Shown: positions 33,163 through 41,418 of the stretch, piece after piece
How positions within the stretch are numbered: the first letter of the stretch is position 1
Layout: each line of letters begins with the position of its first letter
NCBI RefSeq assembly: GCF_001612945.1
Contig: NZ_BDBK01000017.1
Span: 434,001 to 498,000, forward strand
Length of the DNA stretch: 64,000 bases
Reading direction: 5' to 3'
Source: Nocardia inohanensis NBRC 100128
GTDB lineage: Bacteria > Actinomycetota > Actinomycetes > Mycobacteriales > Mycobacteriaceae
Notes under the pieces: generated by a model
Databases searched by the model: none
Told to the model about the DNA's origin: nothing
The model's input: the letters and a program-made list of their open reading frames with translations, nothing else
Position numbers and translations under genes: made by a program

Positions 33163-33774
33163 TCAGTCGCCGTAATCGCCGTAGGTCGGTGCGCCGGCGG
33201 CGCGGTAGGTGGAGAGCACGACGCCCTTGGGGGTGGTGCGGGAGGCGGTGAGTTCGAGGCCGGTCGGCTGGGCGCCATCGGTGAAGAAGCGTTTGCCGGA
33301 TCCGAGGATCACCGGGAAGGTCAGCACGTGCAGGGTGTCGACCAGGCCGTGGGCGAGCAGGCTCTGGGCGAGGTTGCCGCTGCCGTGGACCTGGAGTTCG
33401 CGGCCCGGGCGCGCTTTGAGTTCGGTGACCTCTTTGACCAGGTCGCCGCGGAGCACCTCCGCGCCCGACCAGTCGGCACTCTCCAGGGTGCTGGACGCCA
33501 CGTACTTCGGCAGGTCGTTCAGCTTCGAGGCGATCGGGTCGGCCGGGTCGTTGTGACGCGGCCAGTAGCTGTTGAAGATCTCGTAGGTCTTGCGGCCGAG
33601 CAGGAACGCATCCACGTTCTCGAACACGCCGACCATGAACTCACCGAATGCCTCGTCGCCGTAGGGCGCTGACCATCCCCCGTGGGTGAAACCCCCGCTC
33701 GGATCTTCCTCCGGCCCGCCGGGCGCCTGATAGACACCGTCCAGCGTGACGAATTGCGTAACCGAAAGCTCCAT
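33163..33774 (-). CDS. Dihydrofolate reductase family protein (RibD C-terminal domain)
   Basis: A 203-residue DHFR/RibD-C-fold protein: SVTQFVTLDGVYQAPGG, ENVDAFLLGRKTYEIFNSYW, ELQVHGSGNLAQSLLAHGLV and HVLTFPVILGSGKRFF. Proteins of this stand-alone group bind NADPH but usually are not true dihydrofolate reductases, and the substrate is unknown. ATG 33774 has AGGAGA upstream; an in-frame start 30 codons earlier is unsupported. It is convergent with clpX across a strong terminator. Confidence 0.92.
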   Translation of the reverse strand: MELSVTQFVTLDGVYQAPGGPEEDPSGGFTHGGWSAPYGDEAFGEFMVGVFENVDAFLLGRKTYEIFNSYWPRHNDPADPIASKLNDLPKYVASSTLESADWSGAEVLRGDLVKEVTELKARPGRELQVHGSGNLAQSLLAHGLVDTLHVLTFPVILGSGKRFFTDGAQPTGLELTASRTTPKGVVLSTYRAAGAPTYGDYGD

Positions 33775-33970
33775 TGTGTTTCTCTCCTGCTCCGTTGCCG
33801 TCGTGATGCGCCGGGGCAGATTCGGAGTGCTCGGTGATCGCCTTTGATCCCCACGGTTCGCCATTGAACCGGTACTCCGCTACTCCGAAAATCGGCGCTT
33901 GCGCTACACCTGTTACGACGGTGCGGCATCGGAGAACTCATCGGTCCGATGGGCGGTTCGAAGGGAGATC

Positions 33971-34501
33971 TCAGCGCTGTTGCCGGTTGAACCTGAAGGT
34001 GACCGGCCGCGGTTCGGGAACCTGGCGGCGCTCCTTCGGTGCGACCAGCACGCAGGCCAGCCCGAGTGCCGGAAGGGCAAGGGCCGCAATGAGACTGAGG
34101 GTGAAGTCGAAGGTGCCGAGTTCGGCGGGTCGGTGCAGGGCGTGGTACAGCAGGTGCGGTACCCCGAACACGATCCAGCCCAGTCCGGCGATACGGCCGA
34201 GCAGGCTGTCGCGCAGGTACAGCGCGGCGCCCGTCATCACGCCCATCGCCAGGAAGAACGCGCCGACGTCGCCCGCCAGATGATGGTTGTAGGGCCCGTC
34301 CACCCGCACCCAGTGCATCCCGAAGCCGGGGAAGGAGTTGTAGAACGATTCCGGCGCGACCACCGCCCACAACCCGATGATCAGCGCCTGCGCCGCGAGA
34401 ACGCCGAGCATGATCAGCAGCGCCAGCCAGCGCCGCCGGTTCACCTCCAGCCGCATCCGCACCCGAACCCCGTCACCGGTGCCGTGCAATGAGATCCGCA
34501 T
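33971..34501 (-). CDS. Four-helix membrane protein
   Basis: A 176-residue integral-membrane protein with about four hydrophobic segments (residues near 24-48, 75-95, 105-125 and 135-155) and short basic ends. Conserved-looking spots are FYNSFPGFGMHWVRVDGPYN and HHLAGDVGAFFLAM. The layout resembles DUF4345-like proteins, without certainty. ATG 34501 has GGGAGG upstream. It is followed at 70 bases by the NTF2-like gene on the same strand. The 196 bases between 33775 and 33970 hold nothing I can identify. Confidence 0.72.
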   Translation of the reverse strand: MRISLHGTGDGVRVRMRLEVNRRRWLALLIMLGVLAAQALIIGLWAVVAPESFYNSFPGFGMHWVRVDGPYNHHLAGDVGAFFLAMGVMTGAALYLRDSLLGRIAGLGWIVFGVPHLLYHALHRPAELGTFDFTLSLIAALALPALGLACVLVAPKERRQVPEPRPVTFRFNRQQR

Positions 34502-34571
34502 CGGCCCTCCCGCCGTCGAATCAATGGTGATGACACCGTAATTCGCCCGGCGGGAGGCGGACAAGGGGCAA

Positions 34572-34949
34572 TCAGCCCTCGATGGGCTCCATCTTCAGGT
34601 CCTCGGGACCCCAGTAGGCCCGCATGCTGATGATCTTGCCCGCGTCGTCGAACTCCATGACGTCGATGGGGGCGAGGGTCATGCGCTGCCCGTTGACGGT
34701 GCCGACCATGGTGAACGACACCGCCGCGTGATTGTCCTTGACCTTCACGGTGTGCAGTTCGGTCTCGCGCTGCATGTACTCCAGCGCCGCGTACAGCTCA
34801 CGGATCTTGTCGTGCCCGACCCGGGTCTCGCCGCCGATCGGGTCCTGCACGGTGGCGTTCTCGGCGTAGAGCTCGACAATGGCGTCGGTCGGGCCGGTGG
34901 CTACCAGCTTCACATACTGTTCGACCACATCACGGGGCTGCGCTGCCAT
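34572..34949 (-). CDS. Nuclear transport factor 2-like (SnoaL/ketosteroid isomerase) protein
   Basis: A 125-residue NTF2-like fold protein: RDVVEQYVKLVATGPTDAIV, LYAENATVQDPIGGETRVG and VMEFDDAGKIISMRAYWG. The DPIGG and final aromatic pattern resemble steroid delta-isomerase-type members, so a steroid or terpenoid substrate is possible. No steroid catabolic genes lie in the window. ATG 34949 has GGGAGA 5 bases upstream. Confidence 0.88.
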   Translation of the reverse strand: MAAQPRDVVEQYVKLVATGPTDAIVELYAENATVQDPIGGETRVGHDKIRELYAALEYMQRETELHTVKVKDNHAAVSFTMVGTVNGQRMTLAPIDVMEFDDAGKIISMRAYWGPEDLKMEPIEG

Positions 34950-35042
34950 GGAATCTCCCAAGAAATTGGAACGGGTTCTAGGGGGCAGACTAGCAGTCGC
35001 GGAATCCGCGCGGACCGCTGAGCTTCACTCTCCGGGACCAGC

Positions 35043-35855
35043 TCAGAGGACGATGCGGTGCTCGCCGGTGTAGATGTTCATGGTTTCGCCGCGCAGGAAA
35101 CCGATGAGGGTGACGCCGGTTTCGGCCGCCAGGTCGACGGCGAGGGAACTGGGGGCAGACACCGCGCCCATCAGCGGAATGCCCGCCATGGCGGCCTTCT
35201 GCACCAGTTCGAAGGAGGCGCGGCCGCTGACCATGAGCAGCAGATCGCCGGCGGGCAGCCGGTTCTCGCGCAGCGCCCAGCCGATCAGCTTGTCCACGGC
35301 ATTGTGGCGGCCGATGTCCTCGCGCACGGCCAGGGCGGTGCCGTCGATGGTGAACAGGGCCGCGGCGTGCAGGCCACCGGTGGCATCGAAAACCTGCTGG
35401 CGGGAACGGAGTTCGGCGGGGAGCTTGGTGAGAACTTCGAGCTCCACCCGTGGGCCGTCGGCGGGCAGCGGATGGCGGATGCGGGTGCGGACCTCATCCA
35501 GCGCGGTCTTCCCGCAAAGTCCGCAAGCGCTGTTGGTGAGGAAATTCCGGGGCGCGATCGGGACCGGCCGGCGCAGCTGCACATCGAGGACGTTGTAGGT
35601 GTTCCGGCCGTCCTCGTCGGTGCCCGCGCAGTAGCGGGCGGTGACGATGTCCTCGGCGGAGTCGATGATGCCCTCGGCGTAGAGGAAACCGTGGATCAGG
35701 TCGATATCCGCGCCGGGGGTGCGCATGGTGACCGTCAGCGACTGCCCGGCGGTACGGATCTCCAGGGGTTCCTCGACCGCGACGGAATCGGGGCGGGTGA
35801 TGACGCCGTTCGGGGTGATGCGCAGGGTGCGGCGGCGGGCGGTGACTCGGCTCAT
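35043..35855 (-). CDS. fdhD: Formate dehydrogenase accessory sulfurtransferase FdhD
   Basis: A 270-residue sulfurtransferase that adds the sulfido ligand to the bis-MGD cofactor of formate dehydrogenase-type enzymes. The CGLCG motif with C111 and C114 is intact, followed by FDATGGLHAAALF, REDIGRHNAVDKL and SGRASFELVQKAAMAGIP. The ATG overlaps the stop of the upstream oxidoreductase gene as ATGA, so the two are translated together, making that enzyme its evident client. Confidence 0.96.
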   Translation of the reverse strand: MSRVTARRRTLRITPNGVITRPDSVAVEEPLEIRTAGQSLTVTMRTPGADIDLIHGFLYAEGIIDSAEDIVTARYCAGTDEDGRNTYNVLDVQLRRPVPIAPRNFLTNSACGLCGKTALDEVRTRIRHPLPADGPRVELEVLTKLPAELRSRQQVFDATGGLHAAALFTIDGTALAVREDIGRHNAVDKLIGWALRENRLPAGDLLLMVSGRASFELVQKAAMAGIPLMGAVSAPSSLAVDLAAETGVTLIGFLRGETMNIYTGEHRIVL

Positions 35856-38161
35856 GCGGTGTGCACGTGCCGTTCGAGGCGGATGGTGACGGCTTTGGAG
35901 GCGGGGGTGTTGGAGCGGCGTGCGACATGGTCGAGCGGGACCAACGGGTTGGTCTCCGGGTAGTAGGCGGCGGCGTTGCCCCGGGGCGTGGCGTAGCCGA
36001 CCAGCCGGAATCCGGTGACCTTGCGTTCGGTGCCGTCGGTCCATTCGGAGATCACATCGACCAGATCGTCCTCGGTGAAACCGAGTTCGGCGATGTCGTC
36101 CGGGTGGACGAGCACCACGCGGCGGCCGTTGTGAATGCCGCGGTAACGGTCGTCCAGGCCGTAGATGGTGGTGTTGTACTGGTCGTGGCTGCGCAGGGTT
36201 TGCAGGATCAGGCGACCCTCCGGGACCGGCAGCCAATGCAATTCGTTGACCGCGAAATTGGCTTTGCCGGTGGCGGTGCGAAATTCACGGGCGTCCCGCG
36301 GCGGGTGCGGGAGCTGGAAGCCGTTGCGGCCCCGTACCTTCGCGTTGTAGTCGGTGCAGCCGGGGACCACATTGGCGATGGCGTCGCGGATCTTGTCGTA
36401 GTCGCGGCGAAACTCGTCCCACGGGATGGTGTCGCCGGGGCCGAACAGCTGCCGGGCCAGCTCGCAGACGATGGCGACCTCGCTGCGCAGCTGGTCGCTC
36501 ACCGGAGTGAGGCGGCCGGTGGACAGATGCACCATCGACATCGAGTCCTCCACCGAAACCTGCTGGCGCACACCGTCTTGCAGATCCTCGTCGGTGCGCC
36601 CCAGGGTGGGCAGGATGAGCGCGGTGCGGCCGTGCACCACATGGCTGCGATTGAGTTTCGTCGAAACCTGCACGGTCAGTTCGCAATTGCGCAGCGCCGC
36701 CTCGGTCACCTCGGTATCGGGGGTGGCGGAGACGAAATTGCCGCCCATGCCGAAGAACACCTTGCCGCGCCCGTCGCGCATGGCGCGAATGGAATCCACT
36801 GTGTCCCAGCCGTGCTCGCGTGGAGAGGTGATGCCGAACTCGCGGTCCAGGGCCGCCAGGAACGCCTCGGGCATCTGCTCCCAGATGCCCATGGTGCGAT
36901 CGCCCTGCACATTGGAGTGCCCGCGTACCGGGCACACGCCCGCGCCCGGCTTGCCGATCATGCCGCGCAGCAGCAGCAGGTTGGTGGCCTCCTCGATGGT
37001 GGCCACGCCGTGCACCTGCTGGGTCAAACCCATTGCCCAGCAGATGATCACGGCCTTGGATTCGGCCAGCAGCCGGGCGGTGCGGTCGAGGTCCGCGCGG
37101 GTCAGGCCGGTGGCCTGCTCGACCACGCCGAGGTCGACGGCGCGCATCTGCTGCTCGTAGGCGGCGAATCCGGCGGTGTGCCGGTCCACGAACGCCCGAT
37201 CCACCACGGTGCCCGGCGCGCGATCCTCCGCCTCGAACAGCAGCTTGCCCAAGCCTTGGAACAGCGCCATATCGCCGCCCAGCCGGATCTGGAGGAAATC
37301 GTCGGCGATGCTGATGCCGCCGGTGAAACCCTTCACCGTCTGCGGGTCCTTGAACCCGAGCAGGCCGGTCTCCGGCAGCGGGTTGACCGCGATCACCTTG
37401 GCGCCGTGGGCCTTCGCCTCGCCCAGCGCGGAGAGCATGCGCGGATGATTGGTGCCCGGATTCTGCCCGGCCACGATGATCAGGTCGGCGTGCTTGAAGT
37501 CGTCGATCGTCACCGAGCCCTTGCCGATGCCGATGGAGCTGGTCAAGGCCGCGCCCGAGGATTCGTGGCACATATTGGAGCAGTCCGGCAGATTGTTGGT
37601 TCCGAAGCGGCGGACCAGCAGCTGATAGAGGAAGGCGGTCTCGTTGGCGGTGCGGCCGGAGGTGTAGAAGACCGCTTCGCCGGGGGAGGCCAGCCCGTTC
37701 AACGACTCGGCGATGAGCCGGTAGGCGTCGTCCCATCCGATGGGGGAGTAGTGGGTATCGCCGGGGCGCAGCACCATCGGATGGGTGAGGCGGCCCTGCT
37801 GGCCCAGCCAGTAACCGGACTTGCCGGCCAATTCCTCGACCGAATGCCGGGCGAAGAACTCCGGGGTGACGGTGCGCAGCGTGGCTTCCTCGGCGACCGC
37901 CTTCGCGCCGTTCTCACAGAACTCCGCCGGACGGCGCATACCGGTCGGTTCGGGCCAGGCGCAGCCGGGGCAATCGAAGCCGTGCCGCTGATTGACCCGG
38001 GCCAGGGTGCGGGCGGTGCGCACCACACCCATCTCCTCGACCGCGCGCTCCAAGGCCACGGTGACCGCCTTGACGCCCGCGGCCTCGGTCTTCGGCGCGG
38101 TCACGGTCAGCGCGGATTCGTCGATATCGGCTTTGGGCGCGGCACGATGCATGGTCGCCAT
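35852..38161 (-). CDS. FdhF/YdeP-family molybdopterin oxidoreductase
   Basis: A 769-residue Mo/W-bis-MGD enzyme of the YdeP/FdhF-like group. FDCPGCAWPEP near residue 75 is the group's N-terminal Cys motif, followed by YWLGQQGRLTHPMVLRPGD and FYTSGRTANETAFLYQLLVR. Cofactor-binding stretches include GQNPGTNHPRMLSALGEA and KPGAGVCPVRGHSNVQGDR. DCSNMCHESSGAALT sits where the metal ligand lies in formate dehydrogenases, so Cys may be the ligand here; the group's true substrate is not established. The ATG at 38161 has GGGGAG 6 bases upstream. It is coupled to fdhD. Confidence 0.93.
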   Translation of the reverse strand: MATMHRAAPKADIDESALTVTAPKTEAAGVKAVTVALERAVEEMGVVRTARTLARVNQRHGFDCPGCAWPEPTGMRRPAEFCENGAKAVAEEATLRTVTPEFFARHSVEELAGKSGYWLGQQGRLTHPMVLRPGDTHYSPIGWDDAYRLIAESLNGLASPGEAVFYTSGRTANETAFLYQLLVRRFGTNNLPDCSNMCHESSGAALTSSIGIGKGSVTIDDFKHADLIIVAGQNPGTNHPRMLSALGEAKAHGAKVIAVNPLPETGLLGFKDPQTVKGFTGGISIADDFLQIRLGGDMALFQGLGKLLFEAEDRAPGTVVDRAFVDRHTAGFAAYEQQMRAVDLGVVEQATGLTRADLDRTARLLAESKAVIICWAMGLTQQVHGVATIEEATNLLLLRGMIGKPGAGVCPVRGHSNVQGDRTMGIWEQMPEAFLAALDREFGITSPREHGWDTVDSIRAMRDGRGKVFFGMGGNFVSATPDTEVTEAALRNCELTVQVSTKLNRSHVVHGRTALILPTLGRTDEDLQDGVRQQVSVEDSMSMVHLSTGRLTPVSDQLRSEVAIVCELARQLFGPGDTIPWDEFRRDYDKIRDAIANVVPGCTDYNAKVRGRNGFQLPHPPRDAREFRTATGKANFAVNELHWLPVPEGRLILQTLRSHDQYNTTIYGLDDRYRGIHNGRRVVLVHPDDIAELGFTEDDLVDVISEWTDGTERKVTGFRLVGYATPRGNAAAYYPETNPLVPLDHVARRSNTPASKAVTIRLERHVHTA

Positions 38162-38392
38162 TGTGCTCCCCGCCGCGGCGTGTCGCCGGTGTGCCCCGCG
38201 GATCGGGTCGTCCGGACCTCGAAACGGTATGAACGCCGGCGCCTCGAATCGCGATATACCGGCGATGAACTCCAGCACCGGGCTACTCACGACCGGCCGG
38301 TCGGACCCACTTAGCGTTCAGGTAACGCCTGGGTGAGAAGCCTGCACGAGCGGGAGTGCGGGACTTACCATCTAACGAGCGAGGTCCGCCGG

Positions 38393-40018
38393 ATGTCGAC
38401 ACGTGCGCATGAAGGCCGGGGTGCCGGGATGACCATCCGGCGTGTGAAATTCCTACGCGGCGTGGGGAGTTCGAATCTCCTCACCCGGATACTGGCGATC
38501 GCGGTCGCCCTCGGGTTCATCGCCCTGGTCTCCGGAATCGGGGCGGCCGACACTCAGGAATCCGTCCAGCCCGCCATACCCGCCACCACCGCGCCGTTCG
38601 TCATGGCACAGGGCACCGCCGCTCAAAGCACGCCCGGCGCAAAGTATTCCACCGCCGCACCCTCGGCCGCACCGACCGGTTACAACGCCGGCGGCGATTG
38701 CAGTGGCTCGGACTGCACCGGAACCCGTGACGGCACCGGCAATTCCGGCGGCGGCACCCGGGACGGGAACGGCGGCTCCGGAACTCACGACGGGACCGGC
38801 AATTCCGGCGAGCCCGACGGCACCCTGTGCTCGAACGGGACGGTCGTGTACGCGCCGGCGACGTGCCCGAAGGCCATCTACTGTGACGACGGGTCGACCG
38901 TGTATTCACCGGCGACATGCCCGGTGAAGACGCCGATCTACTGTGACGACGGGACGGTGGTGTATTCGCCCGCGACGTGTCCGGTGAAGAAGCCGATCTA
39001 TTGTGACGACGGGTCGACGGTGTATTCGCCCGCGACCTGTCCGGTCAAAACGCCGATCTACTGTTCGAACGGGACGACCGTGTACGCGCCCGCCACCTGC
39101 CCGTCTCCGGTGGTGACGAAGTGCACGGACGGCAAGGTCGTGACCGCCCCCGCCACCTGCCCTGCCCCGGTCGTCACCACGTGTACGGACGGCAAAGTGG
39201 TGACCGCGCCCGCCACGTGTCCTTCTCCGGTGGTGACGAAGTGCACCGACGGGTCGGTGGTGACCGCGCCCGCGACGTGTCCGCCCCAAGCGACCTGTCC
39301 GGACGGGAGTGCCAAGCCGGCCAATGGTGAATGCCCCACGACCACAGCGAAATGCGCTGATGGCAGCGTGAAGCCCGCGGACGGCAAGTGCCCTGATTCC
39401 AACCCCGGCAATGGTGGGAACGGTGGGGGCAATGGCGGCGGTTCCGGTGGCGGCAACGGTGGTGGTGGTAACGGCGGCGGCTCGGGCGGCGGCAATGGTG
39501 GCGGCGGCTCGGCTGGTGGTGATGGCGGTGGTGGCAACGGCTCCGGCGGCGGCACCGGGTCCGGGGGCGGGAATCAAGAACAGCCGCAGCCGAATCCGGC
39601 GACACCGCAGCCGTCCGGCGGTGCGAACGGTGGCACCAAGCCCGCCGCCGCTGCCAGCGCGCTGGAATTGAATCCCGTCGCCGTCACCCCCGGCACCGAT
39701 GTCGCCGCCACCGGTCGCGGCTGCGATTCCGGTGCGGCGGTGAAGCTTTCGATCGGCAATGCCGCCGTCGCCGAGACCAAGGCCGGCGCGGACGGCTCCT
39801 TCGGTGCGACGCTGAAGACCGGCGGCACCGAGATCGGCCAGTACCAGGTGACCGCCGAATGCGGTAAGAAGCTCGCCGCCAACCTGGACATCGTCCTGGT
39901 CAGCCAGGTCGGTGGCGGCGCCGCGACCGCCACGATCCTGTTGTTCTTCCTGCTCATCGGCGGCTGGTACTACGGCCACCGCCTGGTTTCCCATCTGCCC
40001 GCACGGAGCCCCCGATGA
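38393..40018 (+). CDS. Cysteine-repeat surface protein with glycine-rich stalk and C-terminal anchor
   Basis: A large exported protein of about 541 residues. An N-terminal signal anchor (ILAIAVALGFIALVSGIGAA) is followed by a Ser/Gly/Thr region. Then come eight clear repeats of about 20 residues built on C-x-[DN]-G-x3-V-x-[AS]-PATCP and two degenerate ones, each with two cysteines. A ~60-residue Gly/Asn stalk and a beta domain (NPVAVTPGTDVAATGRGCD) follow, with a C-terminal membrane helix (ATATILLFFLLIGGWYYG). The start is uncertain between ATG 38393 and ATG 38429. The stop overlaps the next gene (ATGA). It is likely displayed outside the cell and tied to the kinase cluster by coupling. Confidence 0.82.
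   Translation: MSTRAHEGRGAGMTIRRVKFLRGVGSSNLLTRILAIAVALGFIALVSGIGAADTQESVQPAIPATTAPFVMAQGTAAQSTPGAKYSTAAPSAAPTGYNAGGDCSGSDCTGTRDGTGNSGGGTRDGNGGSGTHDGTGNSGEPDGTLCSNGTVVYAPATCPKAIYCDDGSTVYSPATCPVKTPIYCDDGTVVYSPATCPVKKPIYCDDGSTVYSPATCPVKTPIYCSNGTTVYAPATCPSPVVTKCTDGKVVTAPATCPAPVVTTCTDGKVVTAPATCPSPVVTKCTDGSVVTAPATCPPQATCPDGSAKPANGECPTTTAKCADGSVKPADGKCPDSNPGNGGNGGGNGGGSGGGNGGGGNGGGSGGGNGGGGSAGGDGGGGNGSGGGTGSGGGNQEQPQPNPATPQPSGGANGGTKPAAAASALELNPVAVTPGTDVAATGRGCDSGAAVKLSIGNAAVAETKAGADGSFGATLKTGGTEIGQYQVTAECGKKLAANLDIVLVSQVGGGAATATILLFFLLIGGWYYGHRLVSHLPARSPR
38828..39283 (+). repeat. Tandem repeat array encoding Cys-rich units
   Basis: Eight in-frame units of roughly 54-63 bases encode alternating Y-type (TVYSPATCPVKTPIYCDDG) and T-type (VVTAPATCPSPVVTKCTDG) modules. 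Adjacent units share long identical DNA runs, which points to expansion by recombination. Confidence 0.85.
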
Positions 40019-41418
40019 ACACCAGCAAGGTCATGCGGCTGCTCGGATCGGCCGCCGCCCTCGTCGTATTCCTTTCCACCGCAGCCGTTTCCGCGACCGG
40101 TCCGGCAACCGCCGCCGGTGCGGTGAGCGCGACCGCGACCATCGACGGCCGGGCGCTCGCGGGTGCGACCGCGAGCCATCCGGTGCGATTGGATCCCGGC
40201 AAGGTCACCCCGATCGTGATGGAGGTGAAGAACGAGACGGCCAAGCCGGTCTCGTTGCGCCGCGTCGATTTCACCGGTCACGTGCTGGGATTGAACTTCT
40301 TCTCCTACTCCACCTCCGTCGAATTGACCATTGCCGCGGGCAAAACCGAGAAACTCACCTACCGCCTGGATCCCGCCGGACTGGACGGGCAAGCGACCGG
40401 TCTGATCGGTTCGGATCTCACCCTCATCGGATCCGACGGCAACCCGGTGACCAGCGTGCACACCGTCATCGATGTCCGCGGTTCGCTCTTCTCGGTCTAC
40501 GGCCTGTTCGGGGTCATCATCGCCGTCCTCACCGGCCTGGCCATCACCGATGCGGCGTTGACCGTTGCGCGCCATCGACTTTCGGTCAATCGCTGGCAGC
40601 GCGGCCTGCGGCTGCTCGCTCCCGGGATCGGCCTCGGCCTGATGGTCGGCTTCACCGCCTCGGTGGCCCGCTGGTGGGTCCCGGGCACCGGCTTGTGGCT
40701 GGCGCTCGCCGGTGTCGCCGCCGCTGCCTTCTTTCTCATCGGGTATCTCTCGCCGACCCCGCGCCGCACCGACGATCTCGGCCTGGATGCCGAGGACCTC
40801 GCCGCCGCCCGCGAACTCGACACCGGTACCTACCGGGCCGCCGGGGCGCAGCCGCTGCGTCCCGGCGGCACCCTCACCTTCCCGGATCCGGCGCATCCGC
40901 CCACCTATCAGGATCTGGAGCCGGCCACCACCGCCTTCACCGCCCAGCCACCCGGCTCACCGGATGCCGCGACCGTCCATCACCCTGCGGCCCCCACCGT
41001 CGGCTTCCGTCAGCGCGGCCCCGTATTTCCCGAGGACTCAGCCGGATTGGACGAACCGACCATTCGCCACGAGCCGCTCGGCGGGTCCGGCCCGGGCAGC
41101 GGGGAGCACACCACGGTCAAGCGTGGACCGGTCCGGGGTGTGCCCGGGGGAACCGGCCTGGGGGATACCACCATCGGGCGCAATACCGGGCCGATCGGAG
41201 CGGGCGGGATGGCGCGGGAGGCGGGGACCGGTGCGGGCGGGATGGCGCGGGAGCCGGGGACGGGTGCAGCGGAGCCGGGCGGTGGGCGCGGTGCGACGTC
41301 GAAACCCTCGCTACCCACGGTGCGGTGGATGCCGGGTCCGCCCGGGAGCGAGACGGATCCGGACGAGCCGACTATTCGTGACGATCAGGATGCGCGGCGG
41401 GGAGGAGTCGGGGGATGA
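40015..41418 (+). CDS. Membrane protein with beta ectodomain and cytosolic Thr-motif tail
   Basis: A 467-residue protein: signal peptide (cleavage near AAVSA-TGPATA), a ~130-residue beta-rich extracytoplasmic domain, four hydrophobic segments (about residues 163-245) and a ~215-residue disordered cytosolic tail. The tail repeats a T-[IV]-R/K/G motif in acidic context: DEPTIRHEP, HTTVKRGP, DTTIGRNT, LPTVRW and DEPTIRDDQ. Such sites are plausible phospho-threonine ligands for FHA domains encoded nearby. It overlaps both neighbours by ATGA, so it is co-translated with the kinase. I know no named family. Confidence 0.78.
   Translation: MNTSKVMRLLGSAAALVVFLSTAAVSATGPATAAGAVSATATIDGRALAGATASHPVRLDPGKVTPIVMEVKNETAKPVSLRRVDFTGHVLGLNFFSYSTSVELTIAAGKTEKLTYRLDPAGLDGQATGLIGSDLTLIGSDGNPVTSVHTVIDVRGSLFSVYGLFGVIIAVLTGLAITDAALTVARHRLSVNRWQRGLRLLAPGIGLGLMVGFTASVARWWVPGTGLWLALAGVAAAAFFLIGYLSPTPRRTDDLGLDAEDLAAARELDTGTYRAAGAQPLRPGGTLTFPDPAHPPTYQDLEPATTAFTAQPPGSPDAATVHHPAAPTVGFRQRGPVFPEDSAGLDEPTIRHEPLGGSGPGSGEHTTVKRGPVRGVPGGTGLGDTTIGRNTGPIGAGGMAREAGTGAGGMAREPGTGAAEPGGGRGATSKPSLPTVRWMPGPPGSETDPDEPTIRDDQDARRGGVGG

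Noticed and set aside
33834..34492. Plus-strand frames of 149 and 197 codons.
   Set aside because: Antisense to the four-helix membrane protein; no ribosome site and no motif.
35861..38314. An 817-codon plus-strand open frame opposite the molybdopterin oxidoreductase.
   Set aside because: It mirrors a clear enzyme gene in codon-biased high-GC DNA and has no recognisable domain; long antisense frames are expected here.
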